DNA of 64,000 bases, taken from contig CAWCGF010000004.1 of NCBI GenBank assembly GCA_963794955.1, positions 62,001-126,000 of the forward strand. Reading direction: 5' to 3'. Shown piece by piece: positions 1-8,675 of the stretch. The stretch is from JAFDVL01 sp963794955 (lineage in GTDB: Bacteria > Acidobacteriota > Blastocatellia > RBC074). The notes beneath the pieces were generated by a model. It made no database searches. It saw nothing but the letters and a program-made list of their open reading frames with translations, and was not told where the DNA came from. A program made the position numbers and the translations under genes. Every line of letters starts with the position of its first letter. Position 1 is the first letter of the stretch.

Positions 1-1130
1 CTGCGGTCATACGGGCTTTGCAGCAACAAGGCAGTATCGGAACCGCGTGCGACCGGCTCATACGCGCGCCGATACCGCTCCAGCGCGGCGGTCTGGTGGG
101 CTTCGCCAAAGCGTGCGCCGAGATATTGGGCTACCAAATAAATCGCCAATCCGTCACGCATCATTCCTGCCCCACGCCCCCGCATCAAGACGCGCCCATC
201 CACAAACGATTTGGCCGCAGCACCCGCCAGCAATTCAACAGTGCCGAGGTCAAGCACGTCGCGGCGCAAATAACTGTCGTCCAACACAACCGCGCCGGGT
301 TCTGAAAACGTCAGTCCTTGTGTACCGGAAGCAATGATCCGAAACGTGCTGGATTGGGGGATGCCAAAATAATCGGTGTAGAAATTGACCACCTTGGTCG
401 CTTCCTCGCCTAAGCGTTTGAGTTGTTGTTGGCCGTTTTCGTCCAAACCACGCGGCGCATAGATTTCGATCTTCGCCCCTTTCGCCGCTGCCACGGAAGT
501 CGTTTCGTAATTGCCGATGAAGAAGAACGGTTGTGTGGCTAAGGTTTGCTCAAACGAATTATCGCTGAGGCGAGCGCCCGAAGAAATCACCTGGCCCGCC
601 GGCGTTGTGACCGTGAGTTTGAAGGGCGCAGTATCAGCGCCGTGCTCGGCATACGGATTGTGATAAACCGGAAACCAAAAGCCATTGGGCAACGCGTAAC
701 TTTCGCTGGTGGAAACGTGCAAGGTCTGACTGCGATCCGTCGCAGCAATGGAGTATGTCAACTCCACATCGAACTCCGGTGCCGAGGCAAACGCTGTCGT
801 GATGTCGGTCGCCACCGTAATCAACGGCAAGCGTAACGGCTCGCCCGTTCTGAATTGTGCGACAGCGCCATTCACCGCCATCGTGGAAACCTTGGCTTTG
901 TTGTGCAGGAAGAAGGACAAGCGCGGCTTGCTGCCCGTGCCAAGCAAGACCTTGTCCGCCAGCTCCCGCCCGGACAAATTGACGAGGCGCATTTTGGCTT
1001 GCACTTCGACCGCGTGGGCGTCCAGATTGACGTTGGCTTTGACCTCGTAGCTTTTGATTTCAAATTCCTGTGCGAGTGCGGGCACAGTCAAGAACAGCAG
1101 GGCGAATACAAATAAGAATAGAATTTTCAT
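1..1130 (-). CDS. M1-peptidase-like secreted protein, catalytic motif lost (3' end outside window)
   Basis: The reading frame starts at an ATG at 1130 and runs off the left edge of the window (about 376 residues visible). Residues 1-20 form a typical signal peptide ending ALA-Q, so the product is exported. The order of elements follows the M1 aminopeptidase fold: a beta-rich N-domain, then a helical domain whose segment VELLAGAAAKSFVDG (about 298-312) sits where M1 enzymes have the HExxH zinc site, followed by MRDGLAIYL (324-332) where they have NEGFA. The zinc histidines and the catalytic glutamate are missing (GAAAK in place of HExxH), and the second-site Glu is Asp. I infer a non-catalytic or repurposed M1 homologue. 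The family assignment rests on this pattern and is moderate. The next gene on the same strand upstream is an M28 peptidase. Confidence 0.6.
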   Translation of the reverse strand, partial: MKILFLFVFALLFLTVPALAQEFEIKSYEVKANVNLDAHAVEVQAKMRLVNLSGRELADKVLLGTGSKPRLSFFLHNKAKVSTMAVNGAVAQFRTGEPLRLPLITVATDITTAFASAPEFDVELTYSIAATDRSQTLHVSTSESYALPNGFWFPVYHNPYAEHGADTAPFKLTVTTPAGQVISSGARLSDNSFEQTLATQPFFFIGNYETTSVAAAKGAKIEIYAPRGLDENGQQQLKRLGEEATKVVNFYTDYFGIPQSSTFRIIASGTQGLTFSEPGAVVLDDSYLRRDVLDLGTVELLAGAAAKSFVDGRVLMRGRGAGMMRDGLAIYLVAQYLGARFGEAHQTAALERYRRAYEPVARGSDTALLLQSPYDR

Positions 1131-1187
1131 AGCTGCTGAAAATAATCAGGGAATCTCGTGTAGAGCGCAAGTCTATCCAAATAATTT

Positions 1188-1248
1188 GTCCCGTAAAGAG
1201 ACCTGAAGAACAATTTATCGTCTGCTCTTTTAGTCATCTTTACGGGAC
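1188..1248. repeat. Intergenic hairpin
   Basis: GTCCCGTAAAG at 1188-1198 is mirrored by CTTTACGGGAC at 1238-1248, an 11-bp perfect stem with a loop of about 39 nt. It lies between the stop of the M28 gene (1280) and the start of the M1-like gene (1130), both on the minus strand. There is no T-tract directly after the stem, so it is not a textbook terminator. Confidence 0.5.
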
Positions 1249-1279
1249 GGAGGAGTCACCGGTTGACCACAATCGCGAA

Positions 1280-3058
1280 TTATTTCCGGGCTTTCGTAGC
1301 AGCCTTTTTGTTAGTAACCGCCGGAACCTTGGCAGCTTCAGCAGCAGCTTTTGCGGCGGCTTCAGCGGCAGCTTTCGCCGGGTCTTCCGTATTCGGTGGC
1401 AGCGGCTTGCGCGGCAATTTCTCATCGCGCATCGCAGCGTTGTACAGAAACGCGGCCATCACCACTGCCGCTTGTTTCATATCGTCCGGCTGAATGCGTT
1501 CGTACACATCCATATTTGAGTGATGGGTGCGTGTGTCGTATTCAATTTCGTCCTGAATAAATTGAAAACCGGGCAAGCCGACGCCATCGAAGGATAGGTG
1601 ATCGGTGCCGCCTGTGTTGTTGATAGTAATTGTCGCAGCGCCTAAATCGCGGAATGGATCAAGCCAGGCGCGAAAAATCGGGCGCACGGCTTCGTTGCCC
1701 TGCAAATAGACACCACGAATCTTGCCCGTGCCGTTGTCGAGATTGAAATATGCCGAAAACTTCGCGTGAGCGGGCTTGAGGACGATGGGGCCTTGTGGCC
1801 CACGACCACCACCAAATTGCTGACCGCCTTGTTGTGCAGGTGGTTGTCCTGCTGGTACAGGTACAGCTTTGCGTTCGGCGAAGTGCTGATTGACATACGC
1901 GCGCGAGCCGAGCAAGCCTTGCTCCTCGCCACTCCACAAGGCAATGCGAATCGTACGACGCGGTTTGATGCCGAGGGACTGCAGGATACGCACGGCTTCC
2001 ATGCCCACCGCACAGCCTGCGGCATTGTCGGTTGCGCCTGTGCCGCCGTGCCAGGAATCCAAGTGACCTCCGATCATCACGAGTTCATCTTTGAGATCAG
2101 CGCCGGGAATTTCGGCCACGGTATTGTAGGCATTTAAATCGTCTTCGTGATAACGCGCTTTGATGTCCACTTCCATTTTGACTTTGATGCCCTTTTGCAG
2201 CAGGCGCACCAGCCGTCCGTAATGTTCAATCCCCATCACGATGGAGGGGGTACCTGGCGTCGCCCCTTTTTCACGCGAAGTCCCCGCATCGGACTGAACA
2301 AAGATTGTTCCGCCATCGCCACGTGTGGAGGGATCAACCAATAATCCAATGCCTTCTGTGCGCAAAAACTCCGTGCGTTTGCGCGCGATTTCCATTTGTT
2401 CACGGAAGCGTTGGAACTGTTCTTGGCTGGGTGCTCCGGCTTGCGCGCGTGGGCCACCGCCACCAAAACCTGCTGCTGGGCTGGCATTCGCCAACGCCAG
2501 CAATTCTGCCTCATTGTAGCGAGTGCCGGGTGCCTTGAATAACGCCTCGACCGGGCGCATCGGTTGCGTTAACACTATTGCGCCTTTGAGCTTGCCGCGA
2601 TACTTGTCAAAATCAGCATCGGTCTTTATCTCAAGCAACATGACCTCGCCGACAAGCGGGCCATTCGTGCTCGGTGTCCAGGCTTTGGGCAAAGCATTCA
2701 ATGGAAAATACGTGGGTTCCAGCGCGTGTGCCGAGAACCGTTCAAGCGACCAGCCACGTCCGAATGGCCCCCAGGCTTCCAGATGCGCATTCGCCAAGCC
2801 CCATTCGGTGAGTTTAGCTTTCGTCCACTCATTAGCGGCTTTCATCTTGGGCGATCCCGTCAGTCGGGGGCCATGGACATCCGTCAGCCAGCTTAAGGTA
2901 TCCATTACTTTGGAGTTCTCCATGCCCTCTTTACGGATTTTATTCATCATCTCCATGTCCACTTTTTCAGTCGTGGCGGGAGCGGGAACTTGGGCAGGGA
3001 CGGCGAGGCTGAAAATTAACAGACCAATCAGCAGCGCCGTGATCTTTTGACGAAACAT
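1280..3058 (-). CDS. Secreted M28-family metallopeptidase
   Basis: A 592-residue zinc aminopeptidase or carboxypeptidase-like enzyme of family M28. I start it at 3058 because AGGAG lies about 9 nt upstream and the product then begins with a signal peptide (MFRQKITALL..., cleavage near VPA-Q). The di-zinc ligands are all visible: H332 in GGHLDSWHGG, D344 in GATDNAAG, E378/E379 in WSGEEQGLLGS, D441 in NLDNGTG and H512/H513 in THHSNMD. A protease-associated-like insert lies between the N-terminal region and the peptidase core. There is a Gly/Gln-rich insertion at about 404-422 and an unusual Ala/Lys-rich tail after residue 560. A second M28 gene of the same architecture lies at 6660-8318, so the two look like paralogues. 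Likely role: periplasmic or extracellular peptide degradation; substrate unknown. Confidence 0.9.
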   Translation of the reverse strand: MFRQKITALLIGLLIFSLAVPAQVPAPATTEKVDMEMMNKIRKEGMENSKVMDTLSWLTDVHGPRLTGSPKMKAANEWTKAKLTEWGLANAHLEAWGPFGRGWSLERFSAHALEPTYFPLNALPKAWTPSTNGPLVGEVMLLEIKTDADFDKYRGKLKGAIVLTQPMRPVEALFKAPGTRYNEAELLALANASPAAGFGGGGPRAQAGAPSQEQFQRFREQMEIARKRTEFLRTEGIGLLVDPSTRGDGGTIFVQSDAGTSREKGATPGTPSIVMGIEHYGRLVRLLQKGIKVKMEVDIKARYHEDDLNAYNTVAEIPGADLKDELVMIGGHLDSWHGGTGATDNAAGCAVGMEAVRILQSLGIKPRRTIRIALWSGEEQGLLGSRAYVNQHFAERKAVPVPAGQPPAQQGGQQFGGGRGPQGPIVLKPAHAKFSAYFNLDNGTGKIRGVYLQGNEAVRPIFRAWLDPFRDLGAATITINNTGGTDHLSFDGVGLPGFQFIQDEIEYDTRTHHSNMDVYERIQPDDMKQAAVVMAAFLYNAAMRDEKLPRKPLPPNTEDPAKAAAEAAAKAAAEAAKVPAVTNKKAATKARK

Positions 3059-3191
3059 AATAACTTTTCTCCTGTGCGTGAAGATGTTCAGCAACAATTG
3101 TTTGAAGTACAGGACGGAAGTCTAAAGCCGAGCGGGAAAGAAGTCTAGGGGCGCGTTATTTGTTAATTTCTCTACTCTCTGGTAACGAGCC

Positions 3192-3225
3192 AAGGACAAA
3201 GGACAAAGGACAAATGGCAAATGGC
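3192..3225. repeat. Short tandem repeat, GGACAAA type
   Basis: AAGGACAAAGGACAAAGGAC followed by AAATGGCAAATGGC abuts the stop of the regulator gene at 3227. The ACAAATG/CAAATGG vocabulary recurs in the hairpins at 6581-6654 and 15561-15641, which suggests one low-complexity repeat family. Confidence 0.5.
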
Positions 3226-3226
3226 G

Positions 3227-6200
3227 CTATTCAAACTCCGACAGATCAATCCCGGTCAAACGGCGGAGTTTTAAATATAGTCCTTTGCGTGTAATGCCTA
3301 ATTCCTCACAGACCGCATTGCGGCGCCCACCGTGCCGTCGCATCGCATCCAGAATCAGTTGCGTTTCTACTTCATCCACAATTTCATTCAGCGAGCGTTC
3401 CCCGGGTTTGTAATGGATTTGCACTGGTTGGCCGGTGCTGAGCCGGAACGCAGAAACAGCCAGAGGTGGCGACTCGGCCTGCCAGTTGCGGCTGGAACTG
3501 CTCGCGGTGAGAGGCGGCGAAGGAGCGGCATGCAACAGCGAATCCGCGACCGCTGCCAACGCTTTGAGTTCCATCTCCGGCAGCCTGCGATTGCCCGCAA
3601 TCATCGCGGAAAGATCGCGTTCCGTAATCATTTCGCCCGAATCTTTGTAAGCAATCAAGCGTTGCAACTCATTCACCAACTGACGCACATTGCCCGGCCA
3701 GTCATGCACCATCAGCAAGTCCACGGCATGGGGCGAAAGCGTGATGCCTTCTTTGAGCGATTGCTGGCTATAGACCTGGAGGAAATGCTCAATCAGCAAG
3801 GGGAGTTCTTCGCGCCGTTCGCGCAACGGTGGCAAGTGCAAACGAATAATATTCAGGCGGTAATAGAGGTCTTCCCGAAACCTGCCCTCCGCCACCAGTT
3901 TTTCCAAATCCGCATTGGTGGCAGCGACGACGCGCACATCTATGTGAGCGGGCGTAGTGTCGCCCAGGCGATGCACTTCGCCATCCTGCAAAAACCGTAA
4001 TAGCTTAGGCTGCACATCCAGCGCCAGATCACCGATTTCGTCCAAAAATAAGGTGCCACCATTGGCGCTTTGAATCACGCCGACAGAATCTTCCACCGCG
4101 CCGGTAAACGCCCCCTTCTTGTGCCCGAAAAGTTGCGAGTTGACGACCTCCGGCGCAGCAATCGTGCAGTTAAAAGCGACGAAAGGCTTGTCACGCCGCA
4201 CACTGAGGTTGTGAATCGTGCGTGCGACTACTTCTTTCCCCGTGCCGGATTCGCCGGTAATCAAAGCTGTGACGCGACTCCCACGAATCTTGTGAATATC
4301 CGCCAACAAGGCGCGCATCGGAGGACTGGCAAAAACAAACCCATCGGCAGTGATCTGTGCCTTGCTCCCCACTGCTTCAGAATCCGCTTCGACCGCAGTG
4401 CTTTCGTTACGCGCGGCCAATTCCAACCCGATTTCGGTCAGCCGCAGGAGCGGTTCAATCTTTTCGCGCTGGTACTGTCTGGTTCCACGCACACCGAACA
4501 GCACGACCAGGCGCGCGCCTTGACCGCGCAACTTATAAACCCCGCCTTTATGCAAGGCCGTACCTAAATCAGAGGTGGCCGTGCGCAAGCGCTCCTGCCA
4601 AAGGGTCTTGAGGCTTTCCGCTTCATTCGCATCGCCGTGGCTGATAGCGAGCGGCAAATATTGGCCGTTGCGTTCCTCGTACACAATTACCGGGGCACAG
4701 CCGATGACATCAGCCAAGACTGCCGCAAGTTCGTTCAGTAACAATTCCCGCGAAGATGTCGCCCGAATTAACCGCAAGACAACCGCATTACTGACGCTCG
4801 GTGGTGCCGACAACTGCACCTCATCCGACGGCACCGGCGTTTGGCGGCGGGCTTCCAGCGCCTCCAACGCTTGCTCAATTTGCCGCCGCAGCGGGATATT
4901 GCCAAGTCGTTGGCAGACGGTTTGCGCCCGGCGTAGTTCGTCGCGCGCGCGTCCATAATCGCCTATCGCCGTCAGCGTTTGACCAAGCTGATAACAGGCA
5001 GTCGTTTCGCGGTAGCGGTCGGCCACCATCGTAAAAATCGTGAGCGCCTGACCGAATTCATGGCGTGCTTCTTCGAAGTTTTCGGTGCGCTGCTGCAGCA
5101 TGCCATTGACCGCCCGGAAATGTCCCACGAGCGAAATATTCGCGGACGCGTCAATTTCTTCGGCCACTTGATCCAACAATGTCTGGGCTGCCGCCACGTG
5201 GCCGAGTTCCACCTGGGTTTGCGCCAAATAGAGTTGCGCGGAATTCCGGCTGCGCTTGTCTTCAATGCGCTCGGCTAAGGCCAGTTGCTGCTCGAAGGCT
5301 TCGGTAGCGCGGTGATATAGCCCCTGCGCCAGGAAACAGCGGCCCAGCGTTTGGAGCGCCTGCACTTCACCGTATGGAAAATTCGCCGTTTGCAAATGAG
5401 CGAGCGACCGTTCCAGCAGACGTTCTGCTTCCGGCAACTGCCCCTGCAACATAGCCAACTCACCCAACGTGTCAAGCGCGGTGCCCTGCACGGCGCGGTT
5501 GTCCATTTCGCTCCCGACTTCGATGGCATAATGCAACATCTGTTGCGCGCGCTCCCACTCGCCGATGTTCGTCAGGACAAAACCCAGATTGCTGTAGGCA
5601 TACGCCAGCAGCCGATTATTCTTGGCTTCTTTAAGATAGAAGACGGCTTTTTCGAGCGCCTCCACGCCCTCGGTCGCTTGTCGGTATTCTTGCAGCAGGA
5701 TCAGATTGGACAGGTTGGTATAAATGCTGCCGAGCAACAGCGGCGCGCGCCGGTCTCCGATAATTTTGATCGCCTGCTCGAAGTTTTCGCGCGCGGCCCC
5801 CATCTCGCCTTCGTTGAGGTAGACGTTGCCGAGCAAAAAATAATTTTGCGCCAGCGCCGCCCACTGCCCCAGCGGACGATGATGCTGCAAGGCAATCCGC
5901 AAATGATCGCGTGCAAACTGGGCTTCGCCAATAGCGCGATAAATCCGCCCCAGCACCATGTGACACGCGCCGAGTTCTTCTACTTCATGGCTTTTTTCCG
6001 CCAGGGCCAGCGCCGATTTCAAATATGAAATGGCGCGCGGATGATCACCGATATATCCGTGCAGCGACCCCAGGCGCAACCACACTTGAAAGAGCGCCGC
6101 CGCACTGAGCCTGGCCCGCACCGCAGCCACTTCATATTCGGCAATTACGGCCAACGCTTCCCGATACCGCGCCAGATATTCGAGGGATTCGGCTAAGGCA

Positions 6201-6379
6201 CAGCGCACTTGCGCGCGCGGATCATCCTTGAGCAGCGGACTCTGCACAGCCAGTTCCAGCGCCGCCACCGCTTCATCATGGCGAAACTCTTCGGCAGCAC
6301 GTTGCCCAACTTCGATTAAGTCAACTAATCGTTGACGCGGATTTGTGGCTTCACTATTCACAACAATCTCTTTACACAC
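3227..6379 (-). CDS. Sigma-54-dependent regulator with a TPR sensor region
   Basis: A 1050-residue transcriptional activator. Residues about 15-510 are TPR-like helical repeats. About 525-660 resembles a degenerate GAF-type sensor region. An AAA+ central domain follows: Walker A GESGTGKE at 709-716, the sigma-54 contact loop GAFTGA at 756-761, Walker B GGTLFLDEIGD at about 774-784, and LYYRLNIIRL near 838. The C-terminus (about 1000-1045) is a Fis-type helix-turn-helix, GGRRNAVCEELGITRKG. It should activate RpoN-dependent promoters, with the TPR part receiving a protein or peptide signal instead of a phosphorylation signal, since no receiver domain is present. The frame opens with GTG at 6379; GTG at 6361, preceded by AAAGAG, is an equally good start. 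It stands between two M28 peptidase genes on the same strand, which makes them candidate targets, though I saw no clear -24/-12 site. Confidence 0.92.
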   Translation of the reverse strand: MCKEIVVNSEATNPRQRLVDLIEVGQRAAEEFRHDEAVAALELAVQSPLLKDDPRAQVRCALAESLEYLARYREALAVIAEYEVAAVRARLSAAALFQVWLRLGSLHGYIGDHPRAISYLKSALALAEKSHEVEELGACHMVLGRIYRAIGEAQFARDHLRIALQHHRPLGQWAALAQNYFLLGNVYLNEGEMGAARENFEQAIKIIGDRRAPLLLGSIYTNLSNLILLQEYRQATEGVEALEKAVFYLKEAKNNRLLAYAYSNLGFVLTNIGEWERAQQMLHYAIEVGSEMDNRAVQGTALDTLGELAMLQGQLPEAERLLERSLAHLQTANFPYGEVQALQTLGRCFLAQGLYHRATEAFEQQLALAERIEDKRSRNSAQLYLAQTQVELGHVAAAQTLLDQVAEEIDASANISLVGHFRAVNGMLQQRTENFEEARHEFGQALTIFTMVADRYRETTACYQLGQTLTAIGDYGRARDELRRAQTVCQRLGNIPLRRQIEQALEALEARRQTPVPSDEVQLSAPPSVSNAVVLRLIRATSSRELLLNELAAVLADVIGCAPVIVYEERNGQYLPLAISHGDANEAESLKTLWQERLRTATSDLGTALHKGGVYKLRGQGARLVVLFGVRGTRQYQREKIEPLLRLTEIGLELAARNESTAVEADSEAVGSKAQITADGFVFASPPMRALLADIHKIRGSRVTALITGESGTGKEVVARTIHNLSVRRDKPFVAFNCTIAAPEVVNSQLFGHKKGAFTGAVEDSVGVIQSANGGTLFLDEIGDLALDVQPKLLRFLQDGEVHRLGDTTPAHIDVRVVAATNADLEKLVAEGRFREDLYYRLNIIRLHLPPLRERREELPLLIEHFLQVYSQQSLKEGITLSPHAVDLLMVHDWPGNVRQLVNELQRLIAYKDSGEMITERDLSAMIAGNRRLPEMELKALAAVADSLLHAAPSPPLTASSSSRNWQAESPPLAVSAFRLSTGQPVQIHYKPGERSLNEIVDEVETQLILDAMRRHGGRRNAVCEELGITRKGLYLKLRRLTGIDLSEFE

Positions 6380-6580
6380 TACAGCCAGCGATGTTGCTGA
6401 ACCTTCGGCCTGCTCTACCCACGCTCAGTAAGCCCTTCCGACGCACACATGTACACACGGGGATTTGCCGGCTTGCTGTCAATTCTTGCGGTTAGTTCCG
6501 CAAACAACTGTTAAGGATGGATGGGCGTATTTTAAACAGAGGTGGGAGCGTGTTGCAAGAGGGAGGCATTTTCCAGGGGT

Positions 6581-6654
6581 CATTTATCCTTGGTCATTTG
6601 CCCTTGTCGTTGCTGGCACAGCCAATGACAAGGGCAAATGACCAAGGATAAATG
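6581..6654. repeat. Perfect 28-bp-arm inverted repeat
   Basis: The arm at 6581-6608 is exactly complementary to 6627-6654, with an 18-nt loop that holds a small inner hairpin (TGGC/GCCA). It sits 5 nt beyond the stop of the M28 gene at 6660. It could fold as a strong mRNA 3' end structure, but it lacks a T-run. Its sequence (CATTTATCCTTGGTCATTTG...) is related to the elements at 3192 and 15561. Confidence 0.85.
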
Positions 6655-6659
6655 GAAAA

Positions 6660-8318
6660 TTATCGCGGTCGTGTGGTCGGAGCCGCCGTTGCTGGTGCAG
6701 GCGTAATCGCACCTCTGGCGGGCGGCAGGGGCGGCATTTCTTCTTTGCTGAAACGCGGTAACAATTCCTCGCGCATCGCCAGATGATAGATCGCCGAGGC
6801 AATCGCAATCGCTGATTTCTTGGCATCGTCCTCGATAATGCGTTCGTACGTGTCGAGGTTCGTATGCCACGTGGCAGATTGATATTCAATCGGGTCTTGC
6901 CGCACGCCAACGCCGGGTAAACCGGCCTGGCTGAAGGAAGTGTTATCGGAACCGCCTAAAGTACGGCTCTTTGATGCCGCAACCCCCATCACCCCCAAGT
7001 CTTCAAACGGCGCAGCAACTTGTCGCAAGATCACCGCTGCCTCCGCTGGGCCAAACACGCTAAAGCCGCGCGCCCGCCCTGTCCCACTGTCAATGTTGAA
7101 GTAGCCGCCGAACTTCGCAAATTCTGGTTTGGGATTTTCCGCCGAGCCGAAATGCTCTTTGACGTATGCTTGCGAACCGAGCAAGCCTTGCTCTTCGCCG
7201 CTCCACAACGCAACGCGAATCGTGCGACGAGGTTTAAGGCCGAGCGCTTTGAGAATGCGCGCGGCTTCCATCATGGTTGCGCAACCAATGGCATTGTCGG
7301 TCGCACCCGTGGCCGCATGCCACGAATCCAAATGCCCGCCGAGCATAATCACTTCATCGGCTTTATCCGAACCACGAATTTCGGCAATCGTGTTGTAGGA
7401 AGTTTTGCCTTCCGGGAAGCTGCGATTCACAATATTGAATTCCAATTCAACGGGCGTGTTATCACTCAGAATGCGCCAGATGCGCCCATAATCTTCGCTG
7501 CGCAAAATCACAGTCGGCACAACTTTAGTGAGATCGAAGCTGCGATTATTGAAAGCGCGAATCTGCCCGTGCGCACGTCCGCCATCATTGACTCGAACGA
7601 CGACTTTGTTGTCGAGCAAAAACTTATCTACTTGCTCTGCCACTTGCGCGGTGCTGAGCCGATTGGGGTTGGGCTGTTCCTGGGCTTGCCCGCGCCGATT
7701 CTGGGGGCCAAAGGCGGGCGTATTGGGGTTGCTGAATTGCTCCCGGAGTTGTTTGTCATCTATGCGCGTGGGCGCAGGGTTAATGGTAACGGGCACGAAA
7801 ATCGGTGGGCCAACCAGCACCATTTTACCTTTGACCTGCGCCTTCGTGCTGTCGAAATACGCTGTAAGTTCTGCTTGAGAAGGCCGCGCAGGGGGCGTGA
7901 ATTGTACCGCCTGTGCCGTGACAGTGCCATTGGTGCCGGGCGTCCAGGCCAGCACTTCGCCAGTCAAAGTATCTTTGATCGGGGCATTGAGATAAGCCGA
8001 AAACCGTTCGTTGAGCCAACCTGGATGACCGAAGTCCCACGGCTCCAGATGCGCATTCTCAAAGCCCCAGCTTTGCATCTGTTTGACGGCCCACTTCGCC
8101 GCATTCTCGTGATTGGGCGACCCCGTCAAGCGCGGGCCATACACATCCGTAAAGTAATGCAGCGTGCGCATGATTTGCGAATTACTCATTCCCTCCTGTC
8201 GTATTTTCGCATTCACCTCAGTATCTATTTGCTCTGTTGCAGTGATTTGCGCAAAGGCACCTGTTATCAGTGTTACTTGTAATGCGATTGCAACGATAGA
8301 CCGCAATAGTTTGTTCAT
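6660..8318 (-). CDS. Secreted M28-family metallopeptidase (second copy)
   Basis: A 552-residue paralogue of the M28 enzyme at 1280-3058. The start at 8318 has GGGGAG upstream and gives a signal peptide (MNKLLRSIVAIALQ..., cleavage near AFA-Q). Zinc and catalytic residues are intact: H329 in GGHLDSWHAATGATDNA, D341, E375/E376 in WSGEEQGLLGS, D410 in FNIDSGTG and H485 in TWHTNLDTYERI. A Pro-rich tail replaces the Ala/Lys tail of the other copy. Its ATG overlaps the TGA of a 61-codon upstream ORF (ATGA), so it may be translationally coupled. Predicted exported aminopeptidase; substrate unknown. Confidence 0.9.
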   Translation of the reverse strand: MNKLLRSIVAIALQVTLITGAFAQITATEQIDTEVNAKIRQEGMSNSQIMRTLHYFTDVYGPRLTGSPNHENAAKWAVKQMQSWGFENAHLEPWDFGHPGWLNERFSAYLNAPIKDTLTGEVLAWTPGTNGTVTAQAVQFTPPARPSQAELTAYFDSTKAQVKGKMVLVGPPIFVPVTINPAPTRIDDKQLREQFSNPNTPAFGPQNRRGQAQEQPNPNRLSTAQVAEQVDKFLLDNKVVVRVNDGGRAHGQIRAFNNRSFDLTKVVPTVILRSEDYGRIWRILSDNTPVELEFNIVNRSFPEGKTSYNTIAEIRGSDKADEVIMLGGHLDSWHAATGATDNAIGCATMMEAARILKALGLKPRRTIRVALWSGEEQGLLGSQAYVKEHFGSAENPKPEFAKFGGYFNIDSGTGRARGFSVFGPAEAAVILRQVAAPFEDLGVMGVAASKSRTLGGSDNTSFSQAGLPGVGVRQDPIEYQSATWHTNLDTYERIIEDDAKKSAIAIASAIYHLAMREELLPRFSKEEMPPLPPARGAITPAPATAAPTTRPR

Positions 8319-8500
8319 GAGTTCTCCCCGCGATTCATAACCTTGTCTCTTTGATTTGACTGCCCTTTGACCATTGTAGACACCGCATCCGGCGCTGGCG
8401 CAACCGGCTTCGCTTGTGCCAGCGAAAGACATAGACGGCGGAGTTGTGAGGTTCGTTGCAGTCGTGTTGTCACGGCCTTCGCAGACATATCCACTTTCAT
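8315..8500 (-). CDS. Small 61-residue protein coupled to the M28 gene
   Basis: MKVDMSAKAVTTRLQRTSQL begins a basic, helical, soluble 61-residue product. AGGAG lies about 9 nt before its ATG. Its stop shares ATGA with the M28 start, and its own start shares ATGA with the stop of the fragment at 8497-8592. From memory, short proteins with an 'AVT.RL...SELRRLC' pattern occur beside nucleotidyltransferase-fold genes; this is not verified. The double overlap, the good ribosome site and the resemblance support a real gene, but it is short and could be a relic. Confidence 0.5.
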   Translation of the reverse strand: MKVDMSAKAVTTRLQRTSQLRRLCLSLAQAKPVAPAPDAVSTMVKGQSNQRDKVMNRGENS

Positions 8501-8675
8501 GGCTCTTGCTCCTGTAAATTCTTGATATCCACCAAATCCTGCGCGCTGCCACGCAAAGATTTCAAGGCGATCATGCCTTCTCGTGAAACGACCTAAAGAA
8601 ACCCATTTTCCCACTCTACTCGTTGCCGTGTGTCCCAAACACTTTGTGTCTGGGCTGCTTCAGTCAGAACATTTC
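8319..8675. other. Gap with only small or broken genes
   Basis: Beyond the 61-codon ORF and the nucleotidyltransferase-like remnant described separately, 8596-8675 shows no feature I can support. It probably marks an old deletion junction. Confidence 0.5.
8497..8592 (-). pseudogene. C-terminal remnant of a nucleotidyltransferase-fold gene
   Basis: After an in-frame TAG at 8593-8595 the frame reads VVSREGMIALKSLRGSAQDL and then VDIKNLQEQEP before a TGA that overlaps the next ATG. 'SREGLIALK...GRPKDLADIEAL' is, from memory, the usual C-terminal end of nucleotidyltransferase family proteins of the AbiEii/DUF6036 kind. The upstream domain is absent, since 8676 already belongs to another gene. 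I therefore read this as the scar of a truncated gene. Confidence 0.45.

Noticed and set aside
3192..3225. GGACAAA repeats as a CRISPR array
   Set aside because: Units are 7 nt with no spacers and no cas genes nearby.
3332..6028. Long plus-strand frames (222 and 225 codons) opposite the sigma-54 regulator
   Set aside because: Antisense to well-defined AAA+ and TPR domains. Composition is typical of reverse-strand shadows.
7020..8282. 420-codon open frame on the plus strand opposite the second M28 gene
   Set aside because: It is antisense to a clear M28 peptidase with all catalytic residues. Its product is His/Arg/Phe-rich with no motif or ribosome site. A codon-bias shadow.
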